Positions 59,551 through 64,000 of a stretch of DNA of 64,000 nucleotides are shown one piece after another; position 1 is the first letter of the stretch; every line of letters begins with the position of its first letter. Position numbers and translations under genes: made by a program. Under the pieces are notes generated by a model. It searched no databases. It saw nothing but the letters and a program-made list of their open reading frames with translations, and was not told where the DNA came from. The DNA lies in contig NZ_AUDH01000007.1 in NCBI RefSeq assembly GCF_000425365.1, forward strand, positions 1-64,000, in the 5' to 3' direction. The DNA comes from Rubritepida flocculans DSM 14296. GTDB lineage: Bacteria; Pseudomonadota; Alphaproteobacteria; Acetobacterales; Acetobacteraceae.

Positions 59551-61145
59551 CAGCGCATCGTCACGTTCATCACCATCACCCGGTTGTCGGGCCGGTGCGC
59601 GACCTGCACGCGCTGGCTCATCGCCCAGGGGATGGTGAGGGTGTAGAGGGGAATGTGCCCCAGCTCCTCGTTGTGGATGCGGTGCGCCTCGCGCATCAGG
59701 GCGATGCGGCGGTCCTGGTCCACCGTCGCCTCCGCTTCCTCGATCAGCGCGTCCACGCGGGGGTTCGAGTAGCCGCCGTAGTTCCAGGAGGCGGGGCCCG
59801 CGCGCTCGCGCGTCATCATGATCGCGCGCAGCGTGTAGGACGCATCGAGCGTCGGCACGCCCCAGGTGAGGCCGTAGAAGCTCGTGTCCAGCCGCCCGAT
59901 CTTCTGGAACATCGGCGCCTGCGGCTGGATGTTCACGCGCAGCGTGATGCCGACCTGCGCGAGCATGGGCGCCAGCGCGAGGCAGACCTCGTCATACACG
60001 CCCACGGGGCAGTCGAGCGTCACCTCGAAGCCGTTGGGATAACCCGCCTCGGCCAGCAGCGCCCGGGCCCGCGCGCGGTCGAGCGGCAGGCGCCGGTCCA
60101 GCGCCGGGTCATAGCCCGTCACGAAGGAGGTCCACATGGAACCGGTGGGCACGCCCTGCCCGCGCAGCGTCCGCCGCACGATGGAGTCGACGTCGATGGC
60201 GTGCGCGATGGCCTGCCGCACGCGCAGGTCGCGGAAGGGGTTTCGACCGCGGACATTCGAGTAGAGGAGTTCGTCGCGCCACTGGTCCATGGCGAGCCAG
60301 AGCGTGCGGTTCTCCGGCCCCTCCAGCACGCGCAGCCGCGGGTCGCGCCGCAGCCGCTCGAGATCCTGCGGCGGGACGACGTGCGACATGTCCACCTCGC
60401 CCGAGAGCAGGGCGGCCGTCCGCGTCGGATCGGATGCGATGATGACGTGGTGGTATTCCGTCACATTGCCGCGGCCGGGGCCGCCCCAGCCCCACCACGC
60501 CTCGTTGCGCGCGAGGATGGTGCGCTGTTCCGGCTCCCGCGAGCGCAGCACATAGGGCCCGGTGCCATTGGTGTTGCGGGAGGCATGGGTCTCCTCCCGC
60601 TCGCGGAAGTTCTGCGGCCGCTCGGCCCGATGCTCGACCGCCCACTCCCGGTCCATGATGAAGACGCGGGACATCTTGTTGGGCAGCACGGGGTCGTGCA
60701 CGCGGGTGACGATGTCCACGGTCAGCGCGTCCACCCGCTCGGCCCGTTCCACCGTGTCCACGAAAATGCCCATGTTCGAGGTCGGCGCGCGCGCCCGCTC
60801 GATCGAGAACACCACGTCGTCGGCGTCGAAGGCGTTGCCGTTGTGGAACCGCACGTTCGGGCGCAGCACATAGCGCCAGCGCGTGGGGGAGACCTGCGTC
60901 CAGGAGAGTGCGAGGCCCGGCTCGAGCGAGAGGTCGTCTCGGTTGAGCGCCAGAGTCTCGTAGATGTTGGCCAGCAGCAGCGTGTTCACCGCCGCGTTCG
61001 AGGCGTGCGGATCGAGCGTCGAGGCGTCCGTGCTGGTGGCCATGCGGAACACGACGGGCTGCGCCGCGACGGGCGCAGCCACCAGCGCCGCCGCGAGCGG
61101 GCCGACAAGCCCGAGCAGACCGACCAGACGTCGAGACATTCGCAT
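59550..61145 (-). CDS. ABC transporter substrate-binding protein, family 5 (DppA/OppA-type)
   Basis: 531 residues from ATG 61145. Signal LVGLLGLVGPLAAALVAAPVAAQ is followed by the SBP_bac_5 fold: FRMATSTDASTLDPHASNA, WRYVLRPNVRFHNGNAFDADDVVFS, NGTGPYVL and FRDLRVRQAIAHAIDVD. Binds peptides or similar small solutes. No permease or ATPase genes flank it, only the isochorismatase-like gene; the ligand may be the hydrolase's substrate. Confidence 0.92.
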   Translation of the reverse strand: MRMSRRLVGLLGLVGPLAAALVAAPVAAQPVVFRMATSTDASTLDPHASNAAVNTLLLANIYETLALNRDDLSLEPGLALSWTQVSPTRWRYVLRPNVRFHNGNAFDADDVVFSIERARAPTSNMGIFVDTVERAERVDALTVDIVTRVHDPVLPNKMSRVFIMDREWAVEHRAERPQNFREREETHASRNTNGTGPYVLRSREPEQRTILARNEAWWGWGGPGRGNVTEYHHVIIASDPTRTAALLSGEVDMSHVVPPQDLERLRRDPRLRVLEGPENRTLWLAMDQWRDELLYSNVRGRNPFRDLRVRQAIAHAIDVDSIVRRTLRGQGVPTGSMWTSFVTGYDPALDRRLPLDRARARALLAEAGYPNGFEVTLDCPVGVYDEVCLALAPMLAQVGITLRVNIQPQAPMFQKIGRLDTSFYGLTWGVPTLDASYTLRAIMMTRERAGPASWNYGGYSNPRVDALIEEAEATVDQDRRIALMREAHRIHNEELGHIPLYTLTIPWAMSQRVQVAHRPDNRVMVMNVTMR

Positions 61146-61285
61146 GTTCTTGAGCCCCCTGGATGACGCCCGAAGCATAAAAGCCGCCTCGGGGCGCCCG
61201 CAACGTCCTCCTTGCCCCGGACCGCCGCCCCTTCCTTCCCATGCGCGGCTGCGCGCCATATGGTGCCGGGACAGGAATGCCCCGC

Positions 61286-61795
61286 ATGAGCACCACCCCC
61301 CCGAACAGCCTCCTCCCCTACGAAGAATGGGCCGGGCGCGCGCTGCGCGCCGTGGCGGTGGACGCGCTGGAGCATGCCGCGCGCGAGGGGCTGCCCGGCG
61401 AGCATCACTTCTACCTCTCCTTCCGGACAGACCATCCGGGCACGCGCATCCCGGGCCATCTCAAGGCCAAATACCCGCGCGAGATGACCATCGTGCTGCA
61501 GCACCGCTTCTGGGATCTGAAGGTGGACCGGGCGCAGCGGCATTTCTCGGTGGGCCTCTCCTTCGGCGGGGTGCCGGCCACGCTGGTGGTGCCCTTCGCC
61601 GCGCTCACCGCCTTCCAGGACCCGCACGCCCAGTTCGGCCTGCGCTTCGAGCCGGAGTTCGAGGGGCAGGAGGATTCCGCCGGCCTGCCCGAGGCCGCCC
61701 CCGCCGCCGAGGCCCCGCCCGCGCCCGAACCCCCGCCCGCCGCGGCCCAGCCCCAGGTGGTGAGCCTCGACGCCTTCCGCCGCAAGCGCGACTGA
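61286..61795 (+). CDS. sspB: SspB-family ClpXP adaptor (alphaproteobacterial type)
   Basis: 169 residues. [35 protein letters not shown] and [11 protein letters not shown]-like core with PRFLxVPF-equivalent [14 protein letters not shown] form the Sm-like SspB domain that captures the ssrA tag. A long Pro/Ala-rich linker and the short C-terminal tail [11 protein letters not shown] (ClpX-binding peptide) follow. The tmRNA gene is about 2.5 kb upstream. ATG 61286 is chosen; homology starts there. Confidence 0.9.
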   Translation: MSTTPPNSLLPYEEWAGRALRAVAVDALEHAAREGLPGEHHFYLSFRTDHPGTRIPGHLKAKYPREMTIVLQHRFWDLKVDRAQRHFSVGLSFGGVPATLVVPFAALTAFQDPHAQFGLRFEPEFEGQEDSAGLPEAAPAAEAPPAPEPPPAAAQPQVVSLDAFRRKRD

Positions 61796-61823
61796 ACGAC
61801 CCCAGAGACCAGGACGCCACACC

Positions 61824-63476
61824 GTGCTCGACAGCACCACGCCCCCGCGCCCCGAGGGCTTCCGCTACAGCCCCATGTTCCCGCTGGCGAAGGACGAGAC
61901 GCCCTGGCGCCGCCTGCCCATCGAGGGCGTCACGGTGATGGAGGTGGACGGCCGGCGCGTCCTGAAAGTCCCGCCCCGCGTGCTGGAGGAGCTGGCCTTC
62001 GCCGCCTGCCGCGACGCCTCGCACCTGCTGCGCCCCGGCCACCTCGCGCAGCTCCGCAAGATCCTCGACGACCCCGAAGCCTCGGCCAATGACCGCTTCG
62101 TGGCGCTCGACCTGCTGAAGAACGCCAACATCGCCGCCGGCGGCACCCTGCCCATGTGCCAGGACACGGGCACGGCCATCGTCTTCGGCAAGAAGGGCCA
62201 GCGCGTCTGGGTCGAGGGCGACGAGGAGGAGGCGCTGAGCTACGGCGTGCATCGCACCTACACCGAGACGAACCTGCGCTACTCCATGATGGCGCCGCTC
62301 ACCGTCTGGGAGGAGGCGAACACGGGCAACAACCTGCCCGTGCAGTTCGACATCATGGCCGCCCCCGGCGAGGCACATGCGGAGGAGTTCCACCTCATGT
62401 TCGTGCTCAAGGGCGGCGGCAGCGCGAACAAGACCTTCCTCTACCAGCAGACGCGCGCGGTGCTCTCCAAGCCCAAGCTGCTCGCCTTCCTGGAGGAGAA
62501 GATCAAGACGCTCGGCACCTCCGCCTGCCCGCCCTACCACCTCGCGGTGGTGATCGGCGGCACCAGCGCCGAGGCCACGCTGAAGGCCGTGAAGCTCGCG
62601 AGCACGCGCTACCTCGACGCGCTGCCCACGACGGGCAGCAAGGCCGGCCACGCCATCCGCGACCCGGAGCTGGAGGCCGAGATCCACAAGCTCACGCAGA
62701 ACCTCGGCATCGGGGCGCAGTTCGGGGGCAAGTATTTCTGCCACGACGTGCGCGTGATCCGCATGGCCCGGCACGGCGCCTCGCTGCCCATCGGCATCGG
62801 CGTCTCCTGCTCGGCCGACCGGCAGATCAAGGCGAAGATCACGGCAGAGGGCGTGTTCCTCGAGGAGCTGGAGCACGAGCCCGCCCACTACCTGCCCGAC
62901 CACACGGAGGAGATCGAGGGCGGGGAATGCGTGCAGATCGACCTCTCGCGGCCGATGAGCGAAATCCGCGCCACCCTCTCGAAATACCCGGTCAAGACGC
63001 GCGTGGCGTTGACCGGCACCATGGTGGTCGCGCGCGACATCGCCCACGCCAAGCTGCAGGAGCGGCTCGACCGCGGCGAGGGCCTGCCCGACTACATCAA
63101 GAACCACCCGGTCTATTACGCAGGCCCGGCCAAGACGCCCGAGGGCATGCCCACCGGCAGCTTCGGCCCCACCACGGCGGGGCGCATGGACAGCTATGTG
63201 GAGGCCTTCCAGCGCGCCGGCGGCAGCCTGGTCATGCTCGCCAAGGGCAACCGCTCACGCGCCGTGCGCGAGGCCTGTCGGAAATACGGCGGCTTCTACC
63301 TCGGCAGCGTCGGCGGCCCCGCAGCGCGCCTCGCGCAGGACTGCATCCGCAAGGTGGAGGTGCTCGAATACCCCGAGCTCGGCATGGAGGCGGTCTGGCG
63401 CATCGAGGTGGAGAACTTCCCCGCCTTCATCGTGATCGACGACAAGGGGAATGACTTCTACGAGGGGCTTGAGTAA
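61824..63476 (+). CDS. Class I (iron-sulfur) fumarate hydratase
   Basis: 550 residues from GTG 61824, the FumA/FumB-type single chain. Cluster Cys are C112 (PMCQDTGTA), C235 ([10 protein letters not shown]) and C329 (GVSCSADRQ); the last interval (94 residues) equals that of E. coli FumA. The C-terminal beta domain has [14 protein letters not shown]. Interconverts fumarate and malate in the TCA cycle; oxygen-labile. 28 bp downstream of sspB. Confidence 0.96.
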   Translation: MLDSTTPPRPEGFRYSPMFPLAKDETPWRRLPIEGVTVMEVDGRRVLKVPPRVLEELAFAACRDASHLLRPGHLAQLRKILDDPEASANDRFVALDLLKNANIAAGGTLPMCQDTGTAIVFGKKGQRVWVEGDEEEALSYGVHRTYTETNLRYSMMAPLTVWEEANTGNNLPVQFDIMAAPGEAHAEEFHLMFVLKGGGSANKTFLYQQTRAVLSKPKLLAFLEEKIKTLGTSACPPYHLAVVIGGTSAEATLKAVKLASTRYLDALPTTGSKAGHAIRDPELEAEIHKLTQNLGIGAQFGGKYFCHDVRVIRMARHGASLPIGIGVSCSADRQIKAKITAEGVFLEELEHEPAHYLPDHTEEIEGGECVQIDLSRPMSEIRATLSKYPVKTRVALTGTMVVARDIAHAKLQERLDRGEGLPDYIKNHPVYYAGPAKTPEGMPTGSFGPTTAGRMDSYVEAFQRAGGSLVMLAKGNRSRAVREACRKYGGFYLGSVGGPAARLAQDCIRKVEVLEYPELGMEAVWRIEVENFPAFIVIDDKGNDFYEGLE

Positions 63477-63488
63477 CAGAGGGGGCGC

Positions 63489-63722
63489 ATGTTCCCCCTC
63501 CCCGCCCGCTTCGCCCATCTCGTGCAGGGTTTCTTCCTGACCCTGTTCATGACCTGCATCGTCTCGGGCATCTCCACGCTCTGGGCGCTCGGCCCCTCGG
63601 CCGAGTTCCTGGCGCGCTGGCCGGTGGCCTGGGGCATCTCCTGGCTCATCGCCTTCCCCTCGGTGCTGGTGGTCCTGCCCATCGTGCGGCGGATCACCCA
63701 GCGCCTCGTCGCCCATCCCTGA
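63489..63722 (+). CDS. DUF2798-family small membrane protein
   Basis: 77 residues with two hydrophobic helices: FFLTLFMTCIVSGISTLWALG and VAWGISWLIAFPSVLVVLPIVRRI. The length and the RF..L...F....M....SG pattern are typical of DUF2798. Function is unknown. 12 bp downstream of the fumarase gene, with GAGGGGGC before ATG 63489. Confidence 0.8.
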   Translation: MFPLPARFAHLVQGFFLTLFMTCIVSGISTLWALGPSAEFLARWPVAWGISWLIAFPSVLVVLPIVRRITQRLVAHP

Positions 63723-63737
63723 GAAGGGAGGCCCGCC

Positions 63738-64000
63738 ATGGCCCGCCGCCTCATCAGCTCCGGCTCCGTCTTCGAGGAGCAGATCGGCTATTCCCGCGCC
63801 GTGGTGGACGGGGATTTCGTCTTCGTCTCCGGCACCACGGGCTACGACTACGCCACCATGTCCATCCCCGATTCCGTGGTGGAGCAGTGCGAGCAGGCCT
63901 TCCGCAACATCGAGGCCGCGCTGCGCGAGGCGGGGGCCAGCATGAACGACGTGGTGCGCGCCACCTTCATCGTGCCCAGCCGCGCCGACTGGGAGCCCTG
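63738..64000 (+). CDS. RidA-superfamily protein, 5' part (cut by window end)
   Basis: 87 codons from ATG 63738 (GGGAGG upstream) run off the right edge. The start MARRLISSGSVFEEQIGYSR, the core VSGTTGYDYATM and the helix EQCEQAFRNIEAALREAGAS are RidA-like (YjgF/YER057c/UK114). This branch has an additional N-terminal stretch compared with the rutC copy. Enamine/imine deamination is the family activity; its catalytic Arg would lie beyond the window. Confidence 0.85.
   Translation, partial: MARRLISSGSVFEEQIGYSRAVVDGDFVFVSGTTGYDYATMSIPDSVVEQCEQAFRNIEAALREAGASMNDVVRATFIVPSRADWEP

Overview
The window is a contiguous, very G+C-rich (about 70% by eye) bacterial chromosome segment with dense, often overlapping genes. 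The content suggests an alphaproteobacterium, probably of the Rhodospirillales/Acetobacteraceae type. The reasons are a circularly permuted two-piece tmRNA gene with an ANDN-type tag, alphaproteobacterial SspB, an FeS-type bacterial cryptochrome/photolyase, several Bug/TTT-type solute-binding proteins and the HflKC-DegP arrangement. The family-level placement is inference; no rRNA, tRNA or ribosomal protein gene was seen.

Layout. 1-9 kb: tail of an IS110-type transposase, two GPP34 (GOLPH3-like) paralogues, an orphan RutA-like monooxygenase, a gamma-glutamyltranspeptidase, two Bug-type binding proteins, an intradiol ring-cleavage dioxygenase and a MetE-core-like protein. 9-23 kb: malate synthase G, then a tight acyl-CoA operon (SDR, acyl-CoA dehydrogenase, NDP-forming acyl-CoA synthetase, nitroreductase, NUDIX), a converging chain of MaoC-like hydratase, two EamA transporters and a metallo-hydrolase, and a methyltransferase / polyprenyl-phosphate glycosyltransferase / small flippase cassette. 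23-28.5 kb: creatininase-like amidohydrolase, photolyase, SixA phosphatase, CHAD protein and a thermonuclease. 28.7-32 kb: nrdA and nrdB, separated by an A+T-rich islet bounded by mirrored hairpin arms. 33-38 kb: Sco, Hsp20, and a rutABCD operon divergent from a binding protein. 38-45 kb: M20 peptidase, queA-tgt-queF, MFS, racemase-like, peroxiredoxin. 45-51 kb: ilvB-ilvN-ilvC, miaA, serB. 51-58 kb: degP, hflK-hflC, Mrp, and thyX-HD-ribokinase. 58-64 kb: permuted ssrA, an isochorismatase-like hydrolase with a peptide binding protein, sspB, class I fumarase, a DUF2798 protein and a RidA-like gene cut by the window end.

Functional themes: pyrimidine ring catabolism (rutABCD plus a second RutA), acyl-CoA and glyoxylate metabolism, deoxynucleotide supply (NrdAB, ThyX, HD phosphohydrolase), queuosine synthesis, branched-chain amino acids, and ribosome rescue (tmRNA with SspB about 2.5 kb away).

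The most unusual signal is a modular multi-hairpin repeat whose first stem begins inside the TGA stop codon of the preceding gene. It occurs after the orphan rutA, the second Bug gene, the photolyase gene, nrdB (partial), hsp20 and ilvC. Stem sequences differ between copies while pairing is largely kept, and the middle hairpin is present, substituted or absent. The second is the roughly 420-bp islet between nrdA and nrdB: three hairpins, an A+T-rich core with a possible 72-codon ORF, then the same three hairpins in mirror order.
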